NCBI RefSeq assembly: GCF_027596085.1
Contig: NC_072465.1
Coordinates: 6,614,102-6,678,101, forward strand
Direction: 5' to 3'
Length of the DNA stretch: 64,000 nucleotides
Source of the DNA: Anoplopoma fimbria
Lineage: Eukaryota > Chordata > Actinopteri > Perciformes > Anoplopomatidae
A program made the translations under genes and the position numbers. This document shows positions 13,101 through 24,100 of the stretch, piece after piece. Below the pieces are notes generated by a model. It saw nothing but the letters and a program-made list of their open reading frames with translations, was not told where the DNA came from and searched no databases. Within the stretch, counting starts at the first letter, position 1; each line of letters starts with the position of its first letter.

Positions 13101-14494
13101 GTTTTGGCTAACCTGATATGTTTGGTTATTTAAGTTTATCTCACATTTCACCAAAATGATATTGTGAAAGTTCAAGCAAGAATTTTATATCTCCAAATGC
13201 TTAAATTTTGTTCACTGTATGACTGTGCTCCAAAGAGAAATGGATAAAAATAATTCTATACCACAGTAGCAAAGAATGTTGAGGGTAAAATCCAGATGGT
13301 CTTTTTGTCTAGAAGGAGTTTGAAATTGATTTGACAAGTTTATTTGCCACGACCCTTCCAAATTTTCATGTTTAGAGTCGCTTAATGGGTTGGAAAAAAT
13401 GATCACCATCATGTTGTTATGGGGGTTTCAGCTTTATTATGATAGTAAGAGACAGATGGGGAAGGTATGTGAGGGAGAATAAATGTCATGCATCAAAGAG
13501 CCTCTGGCCGGACTCAAACCCCGGGCTGGTGAGGACTGAGCATTAATGGTTCTACCCAGTGAGCCATAGATGTCCTTTTCATGATCAAACTAAAATAAAT
13601 AAATAAATCTTGCATCGTGTAAGAATGGCAGGAAATGCTGTTTTCACATCTCAAATATGGAGATTTCATGCTTTTCTATCATATTAAACTGAATATCTTT
13701 GGGTTTGGACCAAGATGATGGACTTTAAGAAACTAGGACAGACACATTTCACAATTTTCCTAACATTTAGTTAAACCAATTGAATAATTAGTAGATGATC
13801 AACATAATTGTTGGATTCAGTTCACGTCCAGCTTTTTCAGTTTAGAATTTCTCCGATTACATTTTTTGAGACTAATCATACATTTATTTTTATTTTTTTA
13901 TATACTTAGATTGATGCTAAAAGGGACCAGCTTTCTGATGCAAAGAGAGAACTGAAGAGCTCCAAGGCTGATGCCAAAGTACGGAGAGATGAAAAATCCA
14001 AAAAGTAAGTATCCAAAAGTTGGCTTTAGACAAATGGTCGTCTCCCAGGTCACCTCTTTTCACCAACCTTGTGCTGCTTGTCTCCTCTGTAGGACTGTGG
14101 AGACCAGGAAGAAGGCAGTTGAGAGGATAGAAGAGCAACTGATGAAGCTGGAGGTGCAGGCAACTGATCGCGAAGAGAACAAGCAGATTGCTCTCGGCAC
14201 TTCCAAGCTCAACTATCTGGACCCTCGCATCTCTGTGGCTTGGTAAGATGATATACTTGGAAATATTAAAAAAAAAAAACTTGTGTTGCTTTAGCATTAT
14301 TGTTGACTTCCCCCTTTATTGGGTTTTTTTAAAAATACAATGAGGAGCGTTGTGCTTAAACTGACCTATGCTCATCCTGATTTGTATGTAGGTGTAAGAA
14401 GTGGAGCATTCCCGTGGAGAAGATCTACAACAAAACCCAGCGTGAGAAGTTTGCCTGGGCCCTTGACATGGCAGATGACGACTTTGAATTTTAA
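4150..14494 (+). CDS. top1: DNA topoisomerase I (type IB), complete, 21 coding exons, 749 aa
   Basis: Nuclear type IB topoisomerase that relaxes supercoils through a 3'-phosphotyrosine intermediate. Coding exons: 4150-4182, 4628-4652, 6849-6945, 7112-7220, 7992-8038, 8133-8225, 8342-8414, 8643-8731, 8898-9013, 9109-9230, 9371-9493, 9948-10135, 10234-10378, 10731-10874, 11099-11284, 11365-11433, 12608-12722, 12932-13059, 13910-14004, 14093-14242, 14392-14494. All junctions are GT-AG and stay in frame. The start MSGDH matches human TOP1. A Lys/Asp/His-rich N-terminus (about residues 20-190) is followed by the core from [10 protein letters not shown], a coiled-coil linker (about 635-690) and the C-terminal domain. 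Catalytic Arg472, Lys516, Arg574, His616 and Tyr707 ([10 protein letters not shown]) correspond to human 488, 532, 590, 632 and 723, a constant offset of 16. Teleosts have two copies (top1a, top1b); which one this is stays open. Confidence 0.98.
4653..6848 (+). other. top1 intron 2
   Basis: This 2.2-kb intron separates two short 5' coding exons. It is AT-rich and contains no exon-like block or recognisable repeat family. The preceding intron 1 and its flanks (4260-4600) are rich in GCTAGC/TTAGC motifs, a low-complexity pattern and not a gene. Confidence 0.6.
7221..7991 (+). other. top1 intron 4
   Basis: This 771-bp intron has a clean donor (gtgaat) and acceptor (atctttcag). A 9-G run lies near 7768. 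Nothing else was recognised. Confidence 0.5.
9494..9947 (+). other. top1 intron 11
   Basis: This 454-bp intron runs from gtaaag to ctgtgtag. It holds no recognisable element. Intron 13 (10379-10730) is likewise featureless. Confidence 0.5.
11434..12607 (+). other. top1 intron 16 with probable interspersed repeats
   Basis: The segment starting about 11545 (gggcctgtactac, then aaagcagaattcaggg and cttcaggttta) resembles the terminal part of a widespread fish DNA-transposon-derived repeat, possibly PIF/Harbinger type. It may extend to about 11935, where a TATATAAATAG motif sits. A second repeat-like stretch lies at about 12130-12320 (caagtttcgtgatgttggg, gcaccccctattg). Family names are uncertain. 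There is no coding content. Confidence 0.4.
13424..13577 (-). mobile_element. tRNA-derived SINE in top1 intron 18
   Basis: Read on the minus strand, the head TGGCTCACTGGGTAG resembles a tRNA A box. GGTTTGAGTCC is a near-perfect B box (complement at 13510-13522). The body (gaggctctttgatgcatgacat, then a C/T-rich stretch) and the tail ending in AATAAAG match the layout of an abundant acanthomorph SINE of the 'ccctttgctgcatgtcat' type. The copy is diverged and intronic, in antisense orientation to top1. Confidence 0.75.
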
Positions 14495-15730
14495 ATCCCA
14501 GTTTGTGGTTTTAACTATGATACACTTTTTTTTATCGGATACTTGTTTTTTAGCTTAACTGAATTTTGCTCGTTGGCCAGACCTGATCAGGAATTTCAGA
14601 AATTTGAGCAGGAAAACAGCAGCGGCATGGTAAGACGAGATAATGAGGCCATAATGGAGTGGCAGGAGGGTGTTGTGGGTAGTCTAAACATCTGATCTGA
14701 GATCAGGCATCAAGGCTGAACTATACCCACAACTGAGCATCAAGGCATGGTCCCAGTAATCGGAAGAGCTTTTTACCGTTGTCTCTCCTCGGGGACAAAA
14801 CCTGAACATGCCTGAACTTTGAACTCTGTGGTCCTATAGCTACTGTATTCAGCAAAACAAAAAAAAGCTTTGTAACTTTTTATTTTCTCTGTTCACTTGC
14901 TCTGTATTTTAGCTCTCCCATGTATTATTAATGAATTCTATATTTTGATAGACAAAGTTAAATCAAATGAATTCCTTAACTACACCCACGCGCCTTTCGA
15001 GGAAATGGAAATCTGAGCTCGACTTGAGTTGTGTGCATGTGTGTGTATGAGGGGCTCGGCCATGGAATTGATTGTTTGGGTGAATATTTTAAACTGGACT
15101 ATGTTGAATTGTTAAGCATGAAAGAGGATGTTTTGGCAGGCAAAGGGGAAAATACTGCAACCATGTCAATATTTACTTAAGCAAGCAGAATGTGAATATT
15201 TTGTTTTACAGCCTCCATCAGGGACTTCTTTTACAGTGTAAATGTGAACCAATCATTTGTGTCCTTTTTAAGTCGCAAGCATCCTCTGAATCCCTCTACA
15301 TAGCTCTGTCTGCATCTGATTTTAACTTAATTTAACAATTGCGCCCGAAAAAAGAAAAAAAACCTCCCGTATCTGTTACTTGAAGATAATGCTATGATAA
15401 TGTATTTAAAGTCATTAAATGGAAAGTGTTTTTCTTCCCAGAAAGGGTATGTGAGGGATATCAACTTTGCCAAAAAAAATCACCAATCTGTTACAATTTA
15501 GGCAGTTTTTTTTTAATTGTGTAAAGATTGAGGATAAAATAATGTAACATTTAATGTGAATTTTATCAGTTCATTTTATTCCACTTTTATGATAGGAGAA
15601 TTGATGTAAGTAGCTGTAAAGTCAACATCCTTATTCCTGTTTTATCTTTTGTCATAGCCTTTGATCATGTTTTCTTTGAGGTTTATGCTCATTGTAGGTT
15701 GGAAAATGAATAAAACCCTACAAGTAGATG
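14495..15730 (+). other. top1 3' untranslated region
   Basis: From the stop codon the sequence is AT-rich and non-coding. The best poly(A) signal is AATAAA at 15709-15714, giving a 3' UTR of about 1.2 kb. No open frame of note is present. Confidence 0.6.
15709..15714 (+). terminator. Probable top1 poly(A) signal AATAAA
   Basis: This is a canonical AATAAA, 1.2 kb past the top1 stop and before the convergent zhx3 3' UTR begins at about 16440. Confidence 0.5.
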
Positions 15731-16440
15731 TATTATGTATTTTTTGGGATTTACATTTAAGGGAATTTGTTTTCATCACACAGATATAAAAACAAGGATC
15801 ACAAGTAGAAAATGTGCTTTTGGACTAGGAGCCGTTCGGGAGGTCTTTCCAGAATTATAGCGTCCTAATATTTGCTTAATCAATTACATTTGATCTTTAA
15901 ATTGTAAGATGATCCTAGACTTTCACTGCAGATTCTCAGCATTATAAGGCAAGGTTTAACAAAATGTTATGTTTAACGGACTGAATCGTTTTAACAATAC
16001 ATTACTTTGTAACTTGAGCCATGGTATGATTTGACTCATTACTACACTATACATCACTCTCCTCAAGAATGATTTTGTGTCTGGTAACATGTCCCTTTCT
16101 ATGCCCACAGCGCACACTTTTCAATTGATGGAGATGTACTGGTCACAATCTGCATAGAAACCTAAGGCTCAATACCTCACGTTTACCTTGCAGACAAGAT
16201 AAATAGGTCATTCTGCAACCACTGCCCTTCAAAGTATTAAAATTTCCTCCTGTAATTCAGCTCCCAGCACAATCTGTAATTTCAGCTGCTCACCACCAGG
16301 TGGTGTTATATTCATGCCACCAATAGCAGCAAATTGTATGTTACTTTCACATTCATCACACTGAATAATTTGAAAGGTGTCTATGGCATGATTCATATTC
16401 ACTCCTGGTGCAAGGTGCTGAGCAGATAATGAGACGTTGC
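15731..16440. other. Short intergenic gap between the 3' ends of top1 and zhx3
   Basis: About 0.7 kb separates the two convergent transcripts. I see no gene here. In particular there is no PLCG1 exon, although PLCG1 lies between TOP1 and ZHX3 in human. Confidence 0.6.
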
Positions 16441-16458
16441 TGCTTGGTGAGTATTCAG

Positions 16459-16464
16459 TTTATT
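16459..16464 (-). terminator. Probable zhx3 poly(A) signal (AATAAA on minus strand)
   Basis: TTTATT on the plus strand reads AATAAA on the minus strand. It would give a zhx3 3' UTR of about 1.45 kb counted from the spliced stop at 17908. Other TTTATT matches may be used instead. Confidence 0.4.
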
Positions 16465-17907
16465 CTGTAAAGATTCAGAAGTGTAGAAAGGATGATACAA
16501 CAGTGCTTTATGATCAGACCATTTCATAAAAGTTTTTTAAGTGATCATAACACCGTAAGTCCAGATTCCATTTATCTCAAACCAAAATAAATTTGTAACA
16601 TTCGACACAAGTGCATACACTGCTGGTAGGAGATCAACCTCCAATTTCACTTTGGATGGTATAGCACCGTTCTTAGCTATTAGCAGCTTGACAAAGATGC
16701 AGCTTAATAGGATTCATGTAGTGACTGTATGTTTATATAAACACAAGAAAATTCAGAGGAGAGCAAAGATCTCCTCATTTGGCTCTCTAGCTAGCACAAT
16801 ATCTCACTCTGTCAGTGTCTAGGGATCAAATTGATAATTTTGCTTTAAACAACATTTTGCCAGTAACAATATTTGATACAATTACAGCTTAAAGTTAAAC
16901 ATCTCCAAGTGTACAGAAAGCAGCACAAGATTTTTTTTTTTTCACAGATATAGACAAACAGTGACCATTGATGCACTGGCATGTTTTTTCTTTTTCTTTT
17001 TTTATAATCAGGACAGCACAGTAGCTGGAAAGCAAGGTGATGGACAAACAGGTCATATAAACACATGGACAGAGCTGAGTAAGGCAACGTTAGCGTGGCA
17101 GGCTTCTCTCTGTTCAGTTTGCAGGGCAGTGTAGTGTATTGATCTTGACGGAGCTGTCAATACCTTTGCTGTGGGGCAGTGTGATTTTTAGCATTGCTGT
17201 CTTCATTAGTGCATTGTATATAGTCTCTTGCGTGTAGCTGTACTGCAAAGTGATCACCAACATTTATACAGATCTAAATAAACCATGTTTGATTGCATCT
17301 GGACTTACAGTGACTATAGAAGAGTAAATAGAATTGAAAAACCAAATAACGGAAAAAGTAAAATTCAAGGCAGTGCTGAAGTACTGGTTGCTAAAAAAGT
17401 AAAAAATATCACAAAGCCAACAATAACATTTCCTTGACACATCGTTTGTTTGTCCAGTCAGTACAAACCCTCTTTAGTGCAGTTTCAATCATATATATAT
17501 ATTTCTCCCTCTGACCCAACAACAATATCTCTCGGTCCTATCCTATCCTATCTCGCTCATTCAAGTCAGTTTTCCAGTCGGTGTGCGTCTTTTCTCGTTC
17601 TTGTCTTTGATCCCTCGTACTGACCTCATTGTGCACCCTCCCCACACAACCACAAAGAAGCATGAAAGGCTTAAACATCACAGGACTCAAAGGTGAGAAG
17701 TTCTTTCTTTTGACGATGGCAGGAAGTGATGGAAGAGGAGGAGGAGGAGGAGGGGTGGGGGGTATTCACAGTTACAGTCAGAGTCCAAACGGTCCAGCTA
17801 CAATCACATCTGCTGTCATTATGAACACTCTATGAGACCACGGCCAGGGGAGCAAACCAGCCTTTTAAACGTCATGTTCCTCTGCAGAGATTGGGCCTGC
17901 TTCTTCA

Positions 17908-17941
17908 TCACACCTCCAGCAGCTCCATCCTCAGGCGATCC
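17908..17941 (-). CDS. zhx3: Probable short last coding exon of zhx3
   Basis: Inside the large zhx3 exon a good donor, CCAG|GTACTT, occurs at 18481/18480. Downstream on the minus strand, a T-rich tract followed by ctgatag|GG ends at 17942. Splicing these joins AG+G as Arg and adds DRLRMELLEV before TGA (17910-17908), giving a 912-aa protein. If unspliced, the large exon instead runs 18 residues past Ala901 to a stop at 18426. I favour the spliced form because the added peptide looks like an ordinary charged protein end and both sites are good, but I have no transcript evidence. Confidence 0.5.
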
Positions 17942-18425
17942 CTATCAGCAACACACACAAACGCACGGAAACGCAACATGCACAAAATAGTGAGGACGTG
18001 ATATGAAAGTTCCTGTTGTATTGTATTACTGGTGTACAAGTGAGGCACTTCTTGGGAGGGAGCCTTGTAAAAAGATGCCGGTGTACAGGTTAGCTTGCCT
18101 CTCGGAAATCCATCTCACCAAAGACAATCGTCATGATTTATTCACATATATTAGCATGCGCTCTCAATCTATAATTCAACGGCCCAGACTTCGTCTTATC
18201 TAAAAATAGCTTCTTAAACACAGACCTTTGATTGCCTGAATAAGCTACTCAGCATGGGCACCTGTACACACTTCTTCTGCCTCCTTTTTACTGTACATCA
18301 CGCAACCACGACTACAAACAAAAAGCTGTCATACTTTTATCACTCCACCTGACTTTGTTGTCTTGATTGGTAAACAGCACTACGCTTGTAAATTATCACA
18401 AGGCACTGCAAATGAGGAATGTATC

Positions 18426-21185
18426 TTACTTTAGGGAGCTTTTATCACACTTTGTAATTCGAGAATTTTGACTGAAGTACCTGGCCTGATTGGCATCAGT
18501 CTGTTGTTCAATGAGTGACTGACTGGCCAGTGGCTGCTGGTGGTCCTCTGCTCTCTCTGACCAGGGATCCTGCAGGACTCCCGGCTGCGCTGCCTCCTCA
18601 GCTCGGCCTCGCTCCACGGTCTCCTCGGACCCCATCAGACCCAGCAGCGGTGAGTATGAATCCTGCCACACAACCCGCTGCCCTGAGTTCAGTCCTGCTT
18701 CTCCTTCAAGGTGCTTGTTCACGTCTTGCTCAACAAGTTTCTTTTTGGCCACTGGAGAGTCCTTCGGTGACTCTGCTTGAGGGTCTTCGTGGCTCTTCAC
18801 TTCCTCCGTTACCGCGGGCGGTCGTTGATAGGTGTCCAGCCACTTCAGGTGCCCATTCTTGTGGCTATACCGGCTGTCGCTGAACCAGCGCACCACCTCT
18901 GACTTCGGAAGGCCTGTCTGGACGCTCAGGTCCTCGTACTGCTGACTGCTGGGCCAGCGGGTGTTGAAGAAAACCTGCCGGAGGATGTGCAGCTGCTGGG
19001 GGGTCTTGTTGGCCCAGGGGGGGGAGAACGACGGCTGAGAAGTGGACACCTCAGTCACCTCAGACTTATGATCTTGATGTACAATCTCAGATGTAGTATC
19101 CGGTTCATTCATCTTCACCCTCTTATAGTTGATCTTGATCGGGTCAATTTTCAGCTCTGGGCAGCTTCTGTCCCCAGCGAACGGGTCCACCTCCTTGATG
19201 AGTTGCTGTAAGATTGACATACCTTTTATGGGAAAGTCCTTGTTGCATTTACCCTCATCTAAACTGCTTTTTGTAATGACAGTAGTGCTGGTGCTTTCAG
19301 TTGGGGATTTGCTGGTATGGTTCAGGTTTGGGACATTGTCATTACAGGTAGTACTGGGGTATTCATTGCTAATACTGCTGTTGTTGGTCATGTGGACATT
19401 GTTGTTGGGTTCGTCGTCAGGCTTTGCGGCATTGGCCTGCTCTTGTGGACTGATGGTGCCGCTGTTATGATTGTTACAGGTGATGTTGAATTTGCTGGTG
19501 TTATCGATGATCATTGGACTCTTGGTGCTGTTTGAACCGTCCAATCCGATCGGTGAACTGTTGCTTTGGGCGTTTGGTTTCCCGTTGGTGTTAGCAACAC
19601 AGTGCTCATCGTTATTGCTTATGTTGGTAGAGCAAGTGGCGATGCTGTTGATGCTGTTGGTTGGGCTGCTGTTATGCACCAGTTTCCTGGTGACCGTCTC
19701 ACCACCATTACTACTGCTGGAATAGCTGCTAATGCTGCTGCTACTACTGCAACTACTGCTGCTACTGCTGCTTCGACTGCTGCTGGTGCTACTGACACAA
19801 CCGCTGCTTCCAGCCATGTCCAGGCTGAGGCCATTGCTCTTGTCTGGCTCCACAGTGGGTTGAGTATTCTTGGTCAGTACCTGTGCTGTTCTGACTACGG
19901 ATGGAAACTTTGGGGGGACAATTGGAGTAGAATACGAAACCCTGGTGACATGGGGATTTGTTGACATGCTTGCCTGTGTGGCCATGACTCCGCCAGGCAT
20001 GGTTTTCATACTGCCGTAGTGAACTTTGGCCATCTGAAAGTTTGGTCCTTTTGAGCCTCCATGGGCAGTGACAGTGTGGTGGGTTACGATGTGATTCACG
20101 TGCCGTGGTGCAGCAGGTTGCTTTTGGGGCGCTCCACCCTGGAACACTGTGTTGAACATCTTCCTCCTGGCCTCTTCAATCTCTTCAGGAGACCAGCTTA
20201 TGCCCTGCTTGAGCCTCTGGGCAGTAAACCACAGTTTAATCTGCTCCTCTGGGAACTCTGAGACTACCGTTAGGTAGCAGAGTTCGGCTTTGGTCGGGTA
20301 GGGGAACTTGCCAAAGGATGTCTTGAGAAAACTGCTGGTGTCCATGGCGGCATCATAGGTGGGGATGCTGCTGAGAGGGATCATCACCTTTGGAAGGTCT
20401 TTATTGGAACCAGAGGAGGGGGGGGAGTAAAGGGAGGGAGTGTGCTGGTGAAAGACTTGGTTGGACACTGTCGTCTTAGTCACATGGGCGACAGTGGTCC
20501 TCGGCATAGCTGGGGCGCCAGAAAGACTGAGAGCCCCGTTTTGGAGTTCAGGCACATTTGTCAGCATGTTGGGGTCTACGTCCTTTCCAGTGTCTATCTT
20601 CCGTACCTCCACAGTGTGAGAAACCACAATCTTTTTGTGTTCCCCCTTGGCTTTCATCATCTTTGCAATTGGTGTTTTGGTGAGGGTGATCCCAGATTCT
20701 TTGTAGACTTCTCCGCTGTCTGTGAAGAGGCTTTGCTCCACTGTTGTTACTCCATCCCTCTTGTTGACGGTTAGGGAGGCAGTGATCAACCCCTCCATTA
20801 TCTTAGGGTGGGCATTAGCGTTATGCAGAGCAAGAGCCTCAAAGCGGACAACTGACACCCCACAGTTCAGGCAGTAGAAAGTGGGCTGAGCCCTGAAGTC
20901 TAAGTGGCAATTGTGCATGTGATCCAAAAAGTAGTTTAGATCTCTGGACTCGAAACGGCACTTTGGACAGCTGTATGTACCTCCTTTCTGCACATCGCTG
21001 CCACAATCGGATTTGGAGGAGCTGTGAGAGAAATGGCCAGACTCTTCTCCGGAGATGCTGAGTATGCTGTCTTCTGGGATTGTTGGTAGGAGTTCTGGTA
21101 GCGAGCCCAGTATGATTTCCTCACGCACATGTTTGGATTTGGATGGTATCATGCAGGGTACAGTGGATTTCCTCTTGCTGGCCAT
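18426..21185 (-). CDS. zhx3: Zinc fingers and homeoboxes protein 3 (ZHX3-like), single large coding exon
   Basis: Nuclear DNA-binding protein of the ZHX family, known as transcriptional repressors that dimerise and bind NF-YA. The start MASKRKSTVPCMIPSK matches human ZHX3. Two C2H2 fingers follow: Cys73/Cys76/His89/His94 and Cys105/Cys108/His121/His126. Homeodomain 1 (about residues 283-342) includes KFPYPTKAELCYLTVV, and KVMIPLSSIPTY precedes it as in human. A Ser/Asn-rich low-complexity region (about 455-660) follows. A second homeodomain (about 727-788; TPQQLHILRQVFF, VVRWFSDSRY) matches human homeodomain 4. The other human homeodomains (2, 3 and 5) are not recognisable. Length is 919 aa unspliced or 912 aa with the candidate exon at 17908-17941; human ZHX3 is about 956 aa. 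The coding exon begins after an acceptor (cctcacag) at 21383, giving about 197 nt of 5' UTR. Confidence 0.92.
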   Translation of the reverse strand: MASKRKSTVPCMIPSKSKHVREEIILGSLPELLPTIPEDSILSISGEESGHFSHSSSKSDCGSDVQKGGTYSCPKCRFESRDLNYFLDHMHNCHLDFRAQPTFYCLNCGVSVVRFEALALHNANAHPKIMEGLITASLTVNKRDGVTTVEQSLFTDSGEVYKESGITLTKTPIAKMMKAKGEHKKIVVSHTVEVRKIDTGKDVDPNMLTNVPELQNGALSLSGAPAMPRTTVAHVTKTTVSNQVFHQHTPSLYSPPSSGSNKDLPKVMIPLSSIPTYDAAMDTSSFLKTSFGKFPYPTKAELCYLTVVSEFPEEQIKLWFTAQRLKQGISWSPEEIEEARRKMFNTVFQGGAPQKQPAAPRHVNHIVTHHTVTAHGGSKGPNFQMAKVHYGSMKTMPGGVMATQASMSTNPHVTRVSYSTPIVPPKFPSVVRTAQVLTKNTQPTVEPDKSNGLSLDMAGSSGCVSSTSSSRSSSSSSSCSSSSSISSYSSSSNGGETVTRKLVHNSSPTNSINSIATCSTNISNNDEHCVANTNGKPNAQSNSSPIGLDGSNSTKSPMIIDNTSKFNITCNNHNSGTISPQEQANAAKPDDEPNNNVHMTNNSSISNEYPSTTCNDNVPNLNHTSKSPTESTSTTVITKSSLDEGKCNKDFPIKGMSILQQLIKEVDPFAGDRSCPELKIDPIKINYKRVKMNEPDTTSEIVHQDHKSEVTEVSTSQPSFSPPWANKTPQQLHILRQVFFNTRWPSSQQYEDLSVQTGLPKSEVVRWFSDSRYSHKNGHLKWLDTYQRPPAVTEEVKSHEDPQAESPKDSPVAKKKLVEQDVNKHLEGEAGLNSGQRVVWQDSYSPLLGLMGSEETVERGRAEEAAQPGVLQDPWSERAEDHQQPLASQSLIEQQTDANQARYFSQNSRITKCDKSSLK

Positions 21186-24100
21186 TGTGCAGCTTTGTGT
21201 AGATGGGAGAGTGAGTGGTTGCTTGTCCGGTATGATGAGAACAGAGGGCGGGTGGAGAGTGGAGAGGGTTGAATGGAGTTTAGCGTCATGGACCAGCCAC
21301 TATGATATCACAGTGTTGCTTCATGCCCTCTGCCACGTCAGGACTCCTGTCACATGGACAAGTTTAACAGCTCCCAGGGAACCTGTGAGGAAAGAGTCCA
21401 GAAAAAGAGACACATGTGACTCTCTCGGCTTATCTTTGATTTAGTCAATACAGAAAAAAACAGCTGTATGGCACAACAACATTGTCAAAATGACTAAAAT
21501 CAAAAACCTGTCGTATATGGAAATAAGTTTTATAGTCTCTGCTTTGAAAAATTAAAAACATGAAATATTCATACATACATACTATAGTCAGCAAGATGTA
21601 GAGGAAGCTAAAAGGCCCACACAGGATTGTAAGTGTAGGTGGTATTTATCAACAATTACAGCTCTCAAGTAAAAGAGCCTAGGGCTTTTCTTAAAAGAAA
21701 AAAGCCTTTTGCATTATGCTCATAATCAAGAATGAAGGTTACAGTAAATATATGTATACCATACCGGAAGAAGTAAAGTGGATCTAGCTCACTACACAAA
21801 TATTTTTTTAATATGGTTTCAGACAACATTATGGATGATGTCCTCAATGTTGAAAAATATTTACAATTCAAAATATAACACTAAATATATGAAGGATATT
21901 TACAATTAAACATAATTGAAACATTTTAGGTCTCCACTCTTATACACTTCTTCTTTCAATGCAGCCTGTCAGTGTTGTGGTTATTTACTCAGATTTACAG
22001 ACTTTTGTCTAGCTGTCGCTTTTTAGGAATTCGGAGAAATGACAGTCTAATACACTTCTGCCATATGTTTTGGCTCCTCTTACTAGTGATGGCATGTGTC
22101 CACAGAATTATTTTAAGTAAAGCTAGAACATGTAGTAATAATGCCGTTTGGTACCAAGACTAAAACTAAAGTTAATATCACATTAATGTGATGTGTTATG
22201 TTTGATTCAGTGGTATTTGTTGCCAGATGCCACCTGCCTCCCTCGAGGAAAGAAATAATATCAGTAAAAAAATATCATCCACAGACTACTTTGGGGATTT
22301 TGCACCTTTTGAGTGGGATGCACTTCACCACTCACAATTGGTAGTGCTGGGTGTATCTAACCTTACCAGCTGTTCCACATTGTCTGCAGCAACCACAAAT
22401 ATGCAGAAATATGCACATAGGTATGTGTTTGTCTCCAAAAAAAAACGTTTGCTAAACTTGTCTTACAGGTAGCGGTATAATTGTTTTGAATATTGTGTTT
22501 TTCTTAAAGGGGGACATTTTATACGATCAAAAATTGTCACATGAGGTCGTGATGTCTCGTTTGTCTTTGGTTTGATATTGTAAAGTAGACATATGAAGGT
22601 TAAATGACTTTGCTGCAGATATTGAGTATTTTACTGCCACACTTGGATGGAAGCCATATGTTTTACATTGGGCGTTACAGTGAACCTTCCTGGCGTAATG
22701 TAGTGTCAAGAAGAGAAATCAGGTGACGTGTGTGTGTTTGTGCGTGTGTGTGTGCGTCCCAGCAGTCAGCCAACAACAGTACAGTTAAGGGCCTGGAACA
22801 TTCTCATAAGGTCTGAGAAGGTTATTGCAAACACATATGAAGTCATTTTACAAGCTGCAGGCTCAAACGATTTTATTCTTCACATGTTCAACAAGCAGCA
22901 TGGCGTCGCACGCAATGCATACGAACACAATCCCCAGATCACTGGCTGCACAAATCCATTAGCGAACCACATCCGCCAGGCTTTCCCTTCCTATAAAACT
23001 CCAGTCATGAGGATGGATACGGTCTCCGCAGTCTTGCAACATTTCTCCTCTTCCTTCTCCGCATTATGTAGTGAAAAACATGCCTCGGACAAAGCCACAA
23101 ATATTTAACAAAGCTTGTAGGACAAGACAATGGATATGCTTCAGCCAGTGTTTCATTAGCCACACTGCTGCTTTTTATCGTCATTTTAACACAGGAAAGT
23201 ACACAACATGTAAAACAAATGATGAGAAAAATATCAAAGCGGAGTCGTAGCGCTGCACTCTGCCCTCTGCATGAACCTTTGACATACACAGCCTCTGTAT
23301 ATCACTCTCATCGTCCTTTCTGAGACTGGAGAAGCATTGATGTGTGACATGCAGCTAAGAAACTAGTCTCAACCTATCATCATTTTCCATATTATTCAAG
23401 CTGTATTCAAGCTTATCATTCCGGGAAAGACATCAGCTGCACAAATTCAACCCCCATGCCACCCAAAACCTGGTTTCTGTTGAAATCCAGCCTTCCTCAA
23501 GAATCTTTTACTGCTATTTGCTGCAGTCAAAGTAGTTACAAAAAAAAATTCTCATACTTTCAACACATTTATTTTGTCGCGCTGCATTTGTACACAGTGA
23601 CGAGCACTTTCACAGACTTTCGTTTTACTGCATCCACGTGCATGTTCACCATGGCCGGCTGGGCGGTAAATAAAAGATGAACCTGTTCCAAAATTAAAGC
23701 CCCTCAAATGACAGGCTGATCCCAGACAGTACCCTTGTATCTAGCGCTTTCTTTTTTTTTTATTCTACTGACGGCTGCTGCTTTCTGACAGAAAAACTAA
23801 AACAAAACAAAACAAACAACAATAAAAACTAGGTCACCAGCATCTTATGCAGTAATCCCAGTTCACTGCATCCAGACGCAGGCATGTGCTGTATGTTTTG
23901 CCGCCAGAGAGGTCATGATATCCTCTGACGGCACACTCGATTAACCCCTGTTGAGGACACGGCGTTCATGGAGTTTGTGCCGCTAAACGAGGGATTTAGA
24001 AGTCGGCTTTCACGCAGCAGAGAGAAGTAGTCATGCACATCTGAAACATCTGTGTGAGAGATGTCATTATGCTATAGAACAAATCAGTGTTGGCTCAGTT

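Noticed and set aside
14495..17907. Search for PLCG1 exons between top1 and zhx3
   Set aside because: No SH2, SH3 or phospholipase motifs appear on either strand. The interval is filled by the two 3' UTRs and a 0.7-kb gap.
19619..19834. Ala/Val-rich frame opposite and in alternative frames to zhx3
   Set aside because: It is an alternate-frame reading of the serine-codon run in zhx3.
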